Shown: piece after piece, positions 1 through 5,714 of the stretch
How the letters are laid out: the number at the start of each line of letters is the position of its first letter
How positions within the stretch are numbered: position 1 is the first letter of the stretch
Source: Gammaproteobacteria bacterium
GTDB taxonomy: Bacteria > Pseudomonadota > Gammaproteobacteria > UBA12402
Assembly (NCBI GenBank): GCA_028282395.1
Contig: JANQHY010000069.1
Location: 1-6,496 of the forward strand
Length of the DNA: 6,496 bases
Reading direction: 5' to 3'
Notes under the pieces: model-generated
Databases searched by the model: none
What the model saw: the letters and a program-made list of their open reading frames with translations, nothing else
Told to the model about the DNA's origin: nothing
Made by a program: the position numbers and the translations under genes

Positions 1-2
1 GG

Positions 3-41
3 GGTTAAATAACATCAAAGCTTGATGTACAATATTTAACC
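3..41. repeat. Long imperfect inverted repeat (hairpin)
   Basis: The outer arms GGTTAAATA (3-11) and TATTTAACC (33-41) are perfectly complementary. The inner arms ACATCAA (12-18) and TTGATGT (22-28) are also complementary around an AGC loop. Only ACAA at 29-32 is unpaired, giving 16 paired positions with a four-base bulge. There is no T-tract on either strand, so it does not look like an intrinsic terminator. It lies 4 bp from the start of a suspected insertion-sequence end. It may be a small interspersed repeat or a protein-binding palindrome. The pairing is seen directly; the role is unknown. Confidence 0.6.
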
Positions 42-45
42 ATGC

Positions 46-81
46 TGTCACCCATGTGAGGTAACAAGTGTTACCCATGTG
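46..81. mobile_element. Probable insertion-sequence terminal fragment
   Basis: Two near-identical direct repeats, TGTCACCCATGTG (46-58) and TGTTACCCATGTG (69-81), differ at one of 13 bases and are offset by 23 bp. Between and overlapping them is a perfect 7-bp inverted repeat, GGTAACA (60-66) and TGTTACC (69-75). Starting with TGT and stacking repeats about two helical turns apart resembles the multi-site ends of IS481/IS3-type elements, where transposase binds repeated sites. No transposase gene follows inside, so this would be a solo end or an element whose body lies outside the window or was deleted. The repeats are seen; the IS assignment is inference from resemblance only. Confidence 0.35.
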
Positions 82-154
82 CCTTCCTCATACACAAGCG
101 CCGTGGGACGACGAGATTAGGCCGCTTCGCAAAAACAGCTAAAAGCATATGTTC
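82..154. other. Non-coding stretch, possible decayed element remnant
   Basis: This segment lies between the repeat cluster and the stop codon of the DUF486-type gene. It is locally richer in G and C around 97-126 than the flanking DNA, which suggests a different origin. On the minus strand a 25-codon open stretch starts at ATG 148-146, in the same frame as the gene upstream, and stops within the repeat at GGGTAA. It could be the tail of a lost transposase, but it is too short to identify. No ribosome-binding site, RNA gene or terminator could be supported. Confidence 0.3.
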
Positions 155-499
155 TTATTTAAAAATAAAATAGACGGCGCCAACCATACAGAGTGCTGCC
201 CATAAGAAGTTCCAGTGAATTTTTTGTCCCATATAGAATACCGCAAAGGGAACAAAAACTGATAGCGTAATAACTTCTTGGAGTATTTTCAGTTGCATTA
301 ACGATAGGTTGCCCTGTTCAAAGCCGATTCTATTTGCCGGCACTTGAAACATATACTCGAAAAAAGCAATTGACCAGCTGACGAGAATCGCAATAATCAG
401 CGGTTTATTTGATAAATTCTTTAGATGGGCATACCAGGCAAAGGTCATAAAAGTATTAGAGCAGATAAGCAATAATACTGTATACATCAGTTTAGTCAT
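155..499 (-). CDS. DUF486 / DMT-like small membrane protein
   Basis: A 114-residue inner-membrane protein of the DUF486 family, distantly related to small drug/metabolite transporters. Four hydrophobic segments are visible at about residues 4-23, 33-52, 71-91 and 97-113. Family-typical stretches are EYMFQVPANRIG (about 48-59), in the loop after helix 2, and LKILQEVITL (about 70-79) entering helix 3. The length fits the family's usual 110-115 residues, so it appears intact. The start is ATG at 499, preceded by a G-rich ribosome-binding site (AGGGGGT, 507-513) at 8 nt; an in-frame TTG at 517 lies upstream of that site and is not used here. It is a single gene, divergent from the higBA operon. 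Family membership is confident; transported substrate or function is unknown and should not be assumed from the DMT name. Confidence 0.85.
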   Translation of the reverse strand: MTKLMYTVLLLICSNTFMTFAWYAHLKNLSNKPLIIAILVSWSIAFFEYMFQVPANRIGFEQGNLSLMQLKILQEVITLSVFVPFAVFYMGQKIHWNFLWAALCMVGAVYFIFK

Positions 500-506
500 T
501 GCACGT

Positions 507-548
507 ACCCCCTGCAATTCTTATAGAATATTAAGCGTAGCAAGTTAA
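507..548 (-). promoter_or_regulatory. Predicted promoter and RBS of the DUF486 gene
   Basis: Read on the minus strand, TTAACT (548-543) and TATAAG (525-520) are separated by 17 bp. They match sigma-70 consensus at 4/6 and 5/6 positions. The predicted start near 513 leaves only about 14 nt of leader, just enough to include the G-rich ribosome-binding site at 513-507. The fit is by eye. Confidence 0.4.
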
Positions 549-590
549 AGGTTACTATTCAATAATAAAAGAGAATTCTAATTAAAGACC

Positions 591-628
591 GTATAACGTA
601 TTGCGTTATATAACGTGGCATGTTATAC
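591..628. promoter_or_regulatory. 38-bp dyad, probable HigA operator
   Basis: A central perfect 12-bp palindrome, CGTTATATAACG (604-615), and perfect outer arms, GTATAAC (591-597) and GTTATAC (622-628), share the same centre of symmetry between 609 and 610. One further pair (599/620) also matches. The dyad covers the predicted higBA promoter, including most of its -10. Type II antitoxins of the HigA family bind palindromes at their own promoter, so this is the natural operator for autorepression. The symmetry is seen directly; HigA binding is inferred. Confidence 0.7.
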
Positions 629-629
629 T
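601..629 (+). promoter_or_regulatory. Predicted higBA promoter, extended -10
   Basis: TTGCGT (601-606) and TATACT (624-629) are separated by 17 bp. A TG at 621-622 one base before the -10 makes an extended -10. A start 6-8 nt downstream falls at about 635-637, on the ATG of the toxin at 636, so the transcript would be leaderless or nearly so. The promoter sits within the dyad, which suits repression by occlusion. Confidence 0.6.
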
Positions 630-635
630 TTAATC

Positions 636-917
636 ATGATTAGGAGTTTTACATGCAAAGAAACTAAGCTTATTTGGCAAGGTACAGTATCTCGGAAGTT
701 ACCACGAGATATTCAACAAATTGCCAGAAGAAAGTTAAGAATGCTAAATAATGCAAAATTAATTAATGACTTACGGATCCCTCCTAATAATCGCTTAGAG
801 ATGCTTAAGGGAAATCGAAAAGGACAATATAGTATTCGGATTAATCAACAGTGGAGGATCTGTTTTATCTGGATAAATGGCATAGCTGATCAGGTAGAAA
901 TTGTTGACTATCATTAG
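636..917 (+). CDS. higB: HigB-type toxin (RelE/ParE superfamily)
   Basis: A 93-residue toxin of the HigB / GraT family (RelE/ParE fold). Characterised members are ribosome-dependent endoribonucleases that cleave mRNA and slow growth when the antitoxin is lost. Family signatures visible are the N-terminal MIRSFxCKET, the basic IARRKLRML helix (about 29-37), NRLEMLKGNRKGQYSIRINQ (about 52-71), WRICF (73-77) and the C-terminal VEIVDYH (87-93). Arg68, Arg74 and Tyr92 are candidate active-site residues by analogy. The length is normal and no lesion is seen. ATG 636 is preferred over an in-frame GTG at 615 because family members begin MIRSF and because 615 lies upstream of the predicted transcript start. 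No Shine-Dalgarno sequence precedes the ATG. The antitoxin gene follows after 18 nt; toxin-first order is typical of higBA. Confidence 0.9.
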   Translation: MIRSFTCKETKLIWQGTVSRKLPRDIQQIARRKLRMLNNAKLINDLRIPPNNRLEMLKGNRKGQYSIRINQQWRICFIWINGIADQVEIVDYH

Positions 918-935
918 TTAATAGGGGAATTTATT

Positions 936-1250
936 ATGGCAAAATTGAAAAATATACACCCAGGCGAGATATTATTAAAAGAGTTTCTTGAGCCTCTTGG
1001 TATTAGTCAAAACAGACTTGCTCGTGACATGCAAGTCTCTCCTCGACGCATCAATGAGATTGTACATAGCTCAAGAGCTATTACTGCTGATACAGATTTA
1101 CGTCTATCTTGTGCTCTAGGTACATCTGAAGGATTTTGGCTTGGTTTGCAAGCTGACTATGATCTGGAAGCAAAAAAAGTGGAAATTCGCTCCCAATTAA
1201 AATATATTGGTAATCTTATTTTGAAAGACTCTAGCGAACGCCATGCATAA
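936..1250 (+). CDS. higA: HigA-type antitoxin, XRE-family DNA-binding protein
   Basis: A 104-residue antitoxin that should neutralise the upstream HigB by direct binding and repress their shared promoter. The N-terminus KNIHPGEILLKEFLEPLGIS and the helix-turn-helix spanning about residues 23-46 (ISQNRLARDMQVSPRRINEI) are characteristic of the HigA/GraA group of XRE regulators. The segment RAITADTDLRLSCALGTSEGF and the FWLGLQADYDLE stretch (67-78) complete the family pattern. The start has a strong ribosome-binding site, AGGGGA at 923-928, 7 nt upstream, in contrast to the toxin, which has none. This should favour antitoxin synthesis. The gene's stop lies 9 bp from the stop of the convergent hydrolase gene. 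Assignment is firm; the operator at 591-628 is the likely binding site. Confidence 0.92.
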   Translation: MAKLKNIHPGEILLKEFLEPLGISQNRLARDMQVSPRRINEIVHSSRAITADTDLRLSCALGTSEGFWLGLQADYDLEAKKVEIRSQLKYIGNLILKDSSERHA

Positions 1251-1259
1251 TTACTACGA

Positions 1260-2117
1260 TCAAGAGATCAACTTTTGTAGAAATTGCTGCGCTACCTGAT
1301 AGGACTCCTCTGGCGAATCTTTATAAACCGGTGCGCCAGCATTATTAAAAAGATGTTTCTCTACCAGATCGGCGCGGACTTTTGCCATCATCTCTTCAGC
1401 TGCTGCAGGTGGATGTCCAGGGCTATCTGCACCAATCATGAATAGACTTGGACATTGAATCTTATGCATCTGCTCTAAATAATTAAACGTTTTCATCTCA
1501 TATTTACAGTAGTATTGAAAAACCTCTATATTCTGTTGACAACGTGCAATCTCCTCTTGCGAATAAGCATTATTTGCATAGTACGGCACGCACCTTTTTT
1601 TGAACTCTTCAATAATTTCAGTAGTGGGCTGAGAAAAGTTTTTTCTTGCTAACTCAGCAATCTCCTTGCCACCCAAACGGCCAAACTCACGGCATACTAA
1701 ATCCAAATCAAACCTGGCCTCAGTATTACAGAAAATTAGTCCACCCGGATGATTCGGATAGCGGCTAACATATTCACACATAACATGCCCGCCCATTGAA
1801 ACGCCAGCAAGAATAGGTTTTTCAATAGCCAAAGCCTGGCAAAACTGATAAACATCTTCAGCCCAGTAATTTAAATTCCATTGCTGACTACTCTCTTTTT
1901 TACTACGACCACAGCCACGCTGATCAAGAAAAATCACCTGCGCAATATCAGAGAATTGCGACCAGAATTCAACATACAGTGTGTGGTCAGCAAAGCCATG
2001 GCCACCATGTAAAACAATCAGTGTCGGTTTCTCTTCAACTGTGGTTGGCAATATCTTTAATTTTGATCCATAAACATCAAAGAATAGTTTAGTATTATTA
2101 ACTGCTACGCTTGGCAT
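1260..2117 (-). CDS. Alpha/beta hydrolase, catalytic His apparently replaced
   Basis: A 285-residue cytoplasmic alpha/beta-hydrolase-fold protein resembling the proline iminopeptidase / hydrolase group; no signal peptide. Visible elements in order are the oxyanion-loop motif HGGHG (37-41), DQRGCGRS (65-72), the nucleophile elbow GVSMGG (105-110, Ser107), a cap region (about 135-215), and GADSPGHP (229-236), where Asp231 is the probable acid. The usual catalytic Gly-His near the C-terminus reads NNAGAPVYKD (258-267), with Ala262 where His is expected, although the following helix still aligns. The protein may be inactive, may use another His (for example 255), or may carry a compensated frameshift. 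ATG 2117 follows the yggX stop by 2 nt, and its ribosome-binding site AGGAG (2130-2126) lies inside the yggX end, so translation is probably coupled. The substrate cannot be told. Confidence 0.85.
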   Translation of the reverse strand: MPSVAVNNTKLFFDVYGSKLKILPTTVEEKPTLIVLHGGHGFADHTLYVEFWSQFSDIAQVIFLDQRGCGRSKKESSQQWNLNYWAEDVYQFCQALAIEKPILAGVSMGGHVMCEYVSRYPNHPGGLIFCNTEARFDLDLVCREFGRLGGKEIAELARKNFSQPTTEIIEEFKKRCVPYYANNAYSQEEIARCQQNIEVFQYYCKYEMKTFNYLEQMHKIQCPSLFMIGADSPGHPPAAAEEMMAKVRADLVEKHLFNNAGAPVYKDSPEESYQVAQQFLQKLIS

Positions 2118-2119
2118 AG

Positions 2120-2401
2120 CTACTTCTCCTCTTCAGGAGCAACATAACCAGCCGGTTTATCACTCCCTTCGCCAAAGAGGAACTTCTCCATCTCCTGGCG
2201 CAGGTATTTACGTGCATCACTATCAAGCATATTTAACCGATTCTCATTAATCAGCATTGTTTGATGCTCAAGCCACTGCTGCCATGCCTCTTTACAGATC
2301 TCTTCATAGATACGTTGACCAATTTCCCCTGGAAATGGTGCAAATTCCAATCCCTCTTTATTCTGCTGTAGTTTTTGACAAAATATTATTCGTGTTGACA
2401 T
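2120..2401 (-). CDS. yggX: Probable Fe(2+)-trafficking protein YggX
   Basis: A 93-residue member of the YggX family, against 91 in E. coli. In enteric bacteria YggX protects iron-sulfur enzymes from oxidative damage and is thought to handle labile Fe(II) in the cytoplasm. The family core is clear: IIFCQKLQ with the conserved Cys8, [21 protein letters not shown] (about 23-43), [15 protein letters not shown] (about 46-60) and the EMEKFLFG helix (about 70-77), ending in a short acidic tail. A GAGGT ribosome-binding site (2415-2411) sits 9 nt before the ATG. It lies 27 nt after mutY, an arrangement conserved in many Gammaproteobacteria and consistent with protection of the MutY cluster. Its 3' end contains the ribosome-binding site of the hydrolase gene. 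Identification is firm. Confidence 0.96.
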   Translation of the reverse strand: MSTRIIFCQKLQQNKEGLEFAPFPGEIGQRIYEEICKEAWQQWLEHQTMLINENRLNMLDSDARKYLRQEMEKFLFGEGSDKPAGYVAPEEEK

Positions 2402-2423
2402 AGCGTCTTTACCTCAATTTTTA

Positions 2424-2447
2424 TGATGCTATGCTAGCAGAGCATCA
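2424..2447. repeat. Intercistronic hairpin at the mutY stop codon
   Basis: TGATGCT (2424-2430) and AGCATCA (2441-2447) form a perfect 7-bp stem with a 10-base loop, covering the mutY stop. In the minus-strand message the stem is followed by an A-rich run and then the yggX ribosome-binding site, not a U-tract, so it is not a terminator. It might stabilise or mark an RNA end between the two genes. The role is speculative. Confidence 0.4.
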
Positions 2448-3484
2448 CTATGTAGTAATCGTTTTACCGGTTGTGGTAAGCCCAACTGAGCAAATTCGTC
2501 ACTATCATACCAGCACATCTCACTATCCTCACCCACTAAATGACTATTTTCCTGACTTTCTACAATAACTGGATGGATATCAAGATGAAAGTGACTAAAA
2601 GTGTGGCGAAAGGGTGTTAACTCGCTAACTGGCTTAACGTGCAAATGGAGCTGTTGCCGACAAAAATCAACCACGTCGCCATCATCATACTGTGGCAAGC
2701 TCCACAAGCCGCCCCAAATACCACTCGGTGGCCGCCTCTGTAGTAGAATCTGCCCATGACTATTTCTGACAATTACCATGACGGTTGAGCGCAACGGTAA
2801 CTGCTTACGTGGTTTTTTATGTGGCAGTTCACTTTGACGCCCATGACGATAGCTCAAACATGCCTGTTGCAGTGGACACTCTGAGCAGTTAGGTTGGCTA
2901 CGACTACAAATCATTGCGCCAAGATCCATCACTGCCTGTGTGTAGTCGGCAGCGCGCTGCTCAGGCGCCAATGTCTCCGTCAATTGCCATAATTGCTTCT
3001 CTATATTGCGTTCACCTGGCCACCCTTCAATGGCATAAAAACGTACTAACAGACGTTTAACGTTACCATCAAGAATAGCTGCGCGCCGATTAAAGGCTTG
3101 GCTGATAATTGCCCCTGCCGTAGAGCGCCCTATTCCCGGCAACGTGACGAGTTGTTCAAGCGTATCAGGAAACTGGCCTAATTCAACGATCTGTTTTGCT
3201 GCGCGATGCAAGTTGCGTGCGCGGGAGTAATAGCCCAGTCCTGACCACAAGTGTAAAACTTCATCTAACTCTGCTGCCGCCAATGCCTCAACGGTGGCAA
3301 AGCGCTCAATAAAACGCTCAAAATAGGGAATAACCGTTGCCACTTGTGTCTGTTGCAACATGATTTCTGACAGCCATACTGTGTAGGGAGTACGCGGCTG
3401 CTGCCATGGCAGATCTTTGCGTCCATGGCTATCGTACCAGCTGAGAACCTTGTCTTGAAACTGTTGCGGTGTTATCTGCGACAT
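2429..3484 (-). CDS. mutY: Adenine DNA glycosylase MutY
   Basis: A 351-residue base-excision repair enzyme that removes adenine mispaired with 8-oxoguanine, preventing G:C to T:A mutations. The length matches E. coli MutY (350). Key features are the catalytic Glu40 in WLSEIMLQQTQV, GLGYYSRARNLH (82-93), the helix-hairpin-helix LPGIGRSTAGAI (115-126) and catalytic Asp139 in ILDGNVKR. Cys193, 200, 203 and 209 have the exact C-x6-C-x2-C-x5-C spacing of the [4Fe-4S] cluster. The C-terminal NUDIX-like domain (about 230-345) recognises 8-oxoG and holds FRHTFSHFHLDI (292-303). Everything needed for activity is present. The ATG overlaps the asmA stop (TAATG), with AGGAAG just upstream at the end of asmA, indicating translational coupling. 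yggX follows in the same operon. Confidence 0.98.
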   Translation of the reverse strand: MSQITPQQFQDKVLSWYDSHGRKDLPWQQPRTPYTVWLSEIMLQQTQVATVIPYFERFIERFATVEALAAAELDEVLHLWSGLGYYSRARNLHRAAKQIVELGQFPDTLEQLVTLPGIGRSTAGAIISQAFNRRAAILDGNVKRLLVRFYAIEGWPGERNIEKQLWQLTETLAPEQRAADYTQAVMDLGAMICSRSQPNCSECPLQQACLSYRHGRQSELPHKKPRKQLPLRSTVMVIVRNSHGQILLQRRPPSGIWGGLWSLPQYDDGDVVDFCRQQLHLHVKPVSELTPFRHTFSHFHLDIHPVIVESQENSHLVGEDSEMCWYDSDEFAQLGLPQPVKRLLHSDALLA

Positions 3485-5502
3485 TAACTTCCTTTAAACA
3501 TGCCGCCAAGCTTACTAATTTGCTGACCAACCGCACCGCCAATATCTCCAACCACACCACCTGCGCCTGTCGCAACATTGCCTAATTTCTTAGTGCCGCC
3601 AGTAACACCGCCAATCAGTTGATCTTCGATCAGCCCTTTGGCTACTTGTGCTAGGATCGTTTGATATTGTGGAGAGAACTTAAGGTCACTCCAAGTACCG
3701 TGTACTTTAATCGGCAATGTTGGAGAGACAGCTTTTGCATCAGCAGCCATACCATTTGTCATGGCAGTGGCATTAAGCAGCATATCAACTGATGTCGAGG
3801 CAAGATTAGTCGAACCACTACCATCAACATGAATCACTGAAGAGACCAATTTAATATCTCTGGTCGTTGCAACACCATTACGAATGACACCACTACTGGT
3901 TAGATAAGCAAAGTCAGTCCGTTTTGATTGACTCGGTGGCGGTGGTGTTGTGCGTTTTATCATTGACAACAGCACTTGTGGGAAGTAAGCAATATTTGTC
4001 CCCATCCAGCTACCGTTACGCAGTGCCAATTTAAAGTCACCATTGGCTGAACTTAAAATCTCTTGTTGCGTTAGACCCATTGCCGTGACAGTACCATCAA
4101 TATTGGCATTACCGCTCAATTTCGTAAAGTTATACATATCACGCAACAGTGGTTGGATCTGAACACCCTGAAGTGTTTCACTCACTTTAAGTTTCGGTTT
4201 GTGGCCGCGTGCATCAATAATAAAGTGGCCATTATAACTACCTTGATACAGTTTAGCTTGCATCGGATCAATAGTGATGACCCCATTGTCGCCAACCATC
4301 TTAATACGAACTTGTTGGAAGTTAGCTTTCGCCATCGTTAACTGATCAATGGCAATGTTACCATGAAGTTTTAAGCCTCGTAGCACATCAGCCAACCCTT
4401 CACCTTGCCGTGCTGCTGAGCCTGAGCCATTGCTATTAGCGCTTGGCGCACTTCTTCGATCGAACTGCTGTTTGTTAGCAGCATTATTGGCAGTTTGTGG
4501 CATCTCTCTCTGTAGAGTATTTATCATTGCTAGATAGGGATCAACATTAAACTGGCTGGCTTTAATGTCAAAAGCAATATCAGGTGTTTTAAAGTTAGCA
4601 ACGCGGGCATAACCGTTAATCTGACTAGTGCCATCAAGATTAAGTTTGACATCATTGAAGGCAAAGCTATCCGGTGTCACTGCTAAATCACCAAGCATAT
4701 TAATACTCACACGGCCATTCGGCGCAAGGCTTTTACCGGTAAAATTAGCGCTGAGGGCAGCATTAGCGATACGGTACTCATGTTTGACAAAGTCTGTGCC
4801 AAGATCACCCTTCAAGCTTATTGTGCCATTTACATCTGGCTGCCGGTTATTGACATCGACACTAATACTAATTGGGAAAGCATGTTGCGAACGAATATTC
4901 TGTGCATGAATATTCATATTCGATAATTTAATATAGCTATTGGTTTGTGCATTATCCCAAATAATTGTTGCATTATTAACATGTAACTCTGGAACAAATA
5001 AATTACCATGCTTGAGCCACCATACTTTTGGCTTGCCATCATCTTTTTTAGCCGATTGACTGCTATCAGTTTCTGAAGTTTGTGCTTTTTGCTCACTATC
5101 GCTGGGAGTAGCAAAGGTCCAGTTGTTTTTGCCGGCCTGGGTAGTCATCAAATGAACCTGTAGACCATTAATGGTTAAATCAGAGACATTCAAATGTCCC
5201 AGAAGAAGCGTGAATGGATTAACATGAATGCTGGCCTTACTAACTGAAATGAAATCTCGCTGTTTGAAGTCGCTGGGATTGGATAGTGTTGTCTTACCAA
5301 CTTTAATCCCTAGTGGAAACAGTGACCAATGGAGATCGCCATCAAAATGGAGATGTCTGCCTGTTTCGCGGTTAACTGCCCTACTGATAATTGGTTTGAC
5401 TTTATTTGCATCAACAACCGAAACTAGAATGGATAAACCAATAACAGAGATTAATACTAAAATAACGATGATCCAGAGAATACCTTTTATGACCTTGCTC
5501 AT
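3484..5502 (-). CDS. asmA: AsmA family envelope protein
   Basis: A 672-residue AsmA-family protein, longer than E. coli AsmA (617). One N-terminal membrane anchor (about 8-30) follows MSKVIKG, and the rest should face the periplasm. AsmA-like proteins form long beta-groove structures implicated in lipid transport to the outer membrane. The conserved N-terminal block (about 31-80, with GRHLHFDGDLHWSLFPLGIKV) and the C-terminal AsmA region (about 380-620, including SGNANIDGTV and WSDLKFSPQYQ) are clear. Low-complexity segments occur at 134-157 (Ser/Lys/Gln), 330-369 (Asn/Gln/Ser) and 518-525 (TTPPPPSQ). The last 43 residues form a Gly/Val-rich tail. ATG 5502 is chosen because AAGGTG lies just upstream and the anchor follows at once; an in-frame ATG at 5541 would add 13 residues spanning that site. 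It is the first gene of the operon with mutY, yggX and the hydrolase. Confidence 0.9.
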   Translation of the reverse strand: MSKVIKGILWIIVILVLISVIGLSILVSVVDANKVKPIISRAVNRETGRHLHFDGDLHWSLFPLGIKVGKTTLSNPSDFKQRDFISVSKASIHVNPFTLLLGHLNVSDLTINGLQVHLMTTQAGKNNWTFATPSDSEQKAQTSETDSSQSAKKDDGKPKVWWLKHGNLFVPELHVNNATIIWDNAQTNSYIKLSNMNIHAQNIRSQHAFPISISVDVNNRQPDVNGTISLKGDLGTDFVKHEYRIANAALSANFTGKSLAPNGRVSINMLGDLAVTPDSFAFNDVKLNLDGTSQINGYARVANFKTPDIAFDIKASQFNVDPYLAMINTLQREMPQTANNAANKQQFDRRSAPSANSNGSGSAARQGEGLADVLRGLKLHGNIAIDQLTMAKANFQQVRIKMVGDNGVITIDPMQAKLYQGSYNGHFIIDARGHKPKLKVSETLQGVQIQPLLRDMYNFTKLSGNANIDGTVTAMGLTQQEILSSANGDFKLALRNGSWMGTNIAYFPQVLLSMIKRTTPPPPSQSKRTDFAYLTSSGVIRNGVATTRDIKLVSSVIHVDGSGSTNLASTSVDMLLNATAMTNGMAADAKAVSPTLPIKVHGTWSDLKFSPQYQTILAQVAKGLIEDQLIGGVTGGTKKLGNVATGAGGVVGDIGGAVGQQISKLGGMFKGS

Positions 5503-5566
5503 ATCTCCACCTTCTATAAGTCTATGTTGAAAATACTCCATTACTCTATTTCACAGAGATTATGTA

Positions 5567-5595
5567 AGTGTAGAAAATAATAGCCTATTCGTCAA
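5567..5595 (-). promoter_or_regulatory. Predicted promoter of the asmA-mutY-yggX operon
   Basis: On the minus strand TTGACG (5595-5590) and TACACT (5572-5567) are separated by 17 bp, matching sigma-70 consensus at 5/6 and 4/6. The start would be near 5560, leaving a leader of about 58 nt before the preferred asmA ATG. No other good promoter was seen further down the operon. Confidence 0.5.
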
Positions 5596-5652
5596 ATTAA
5601 AATGGTAAATAGTGCCACTAACTGCGCTTAATTTGCTTATTGACAATCGACC

Positions 5653-5682
5653 ATGGCCATCTGCCAAACTTTGTCATATAAT
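5653..5682 (+). promoter_or_regulatory. Predicted pdxS promoter
   Basis: A perfect -10, TATAAT (5677-5682), has a weaker -35, TGGCCA (5654-5659, 4/6), at 17 bp. The start would be near 5689, giving a leader of about 26 nt. The -35 overlaps the 8-bp palindrome ATGGCCAT (5653-5660), a possible regulator contact. A perfect TTGACA at 5640-5645 lies 31 bp from this -10, too far to pair with it. Confidence 0.55.
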
Positions 5683-5714
5683 GGGCGCCTTAAACTAATC
5701 AGTGGAGAGCAAAA

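Noticed and set aside
97..126. Imperfect AAGCG...CGCTT stem as a terminator for the DUF486 gene
   Set aside because: The stem has a bulge, a long loop and no T-tract on either strand.
500..517. TTG start for the DUF486-type protein
   Set aside because: The added codons contain the strong G-rich ribosome-binding site of ATG 499.
615..635. GTG start adding seven residues to HigB
   Set aside because: No ribosome-binding site, lies inside the operator and upstream of the predicted transcript start; family members begin MIRSF.
2424..2447. Hairpin at the mutY stop as a transcription terminator
   Set aside because: On the minus strand it is followed by A residues and the yggX ribosome-binding site, not by a U-tract.
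4153..5530. Open frames within asmA, on the opposite strand (4153-4341, 4628-4909, 5228-5530) and on the same strand (4914-5114)
   Set aside because: They lie inside a well-supported gene, show no family features and have no credible start signals.
5503..5541. Upstream ATG for AsmA adding 13 residues
   Set aside because: Poor ribosome-binding site, and the extension covers the AAGGTG site serving ATG 5502; not excluded outright.
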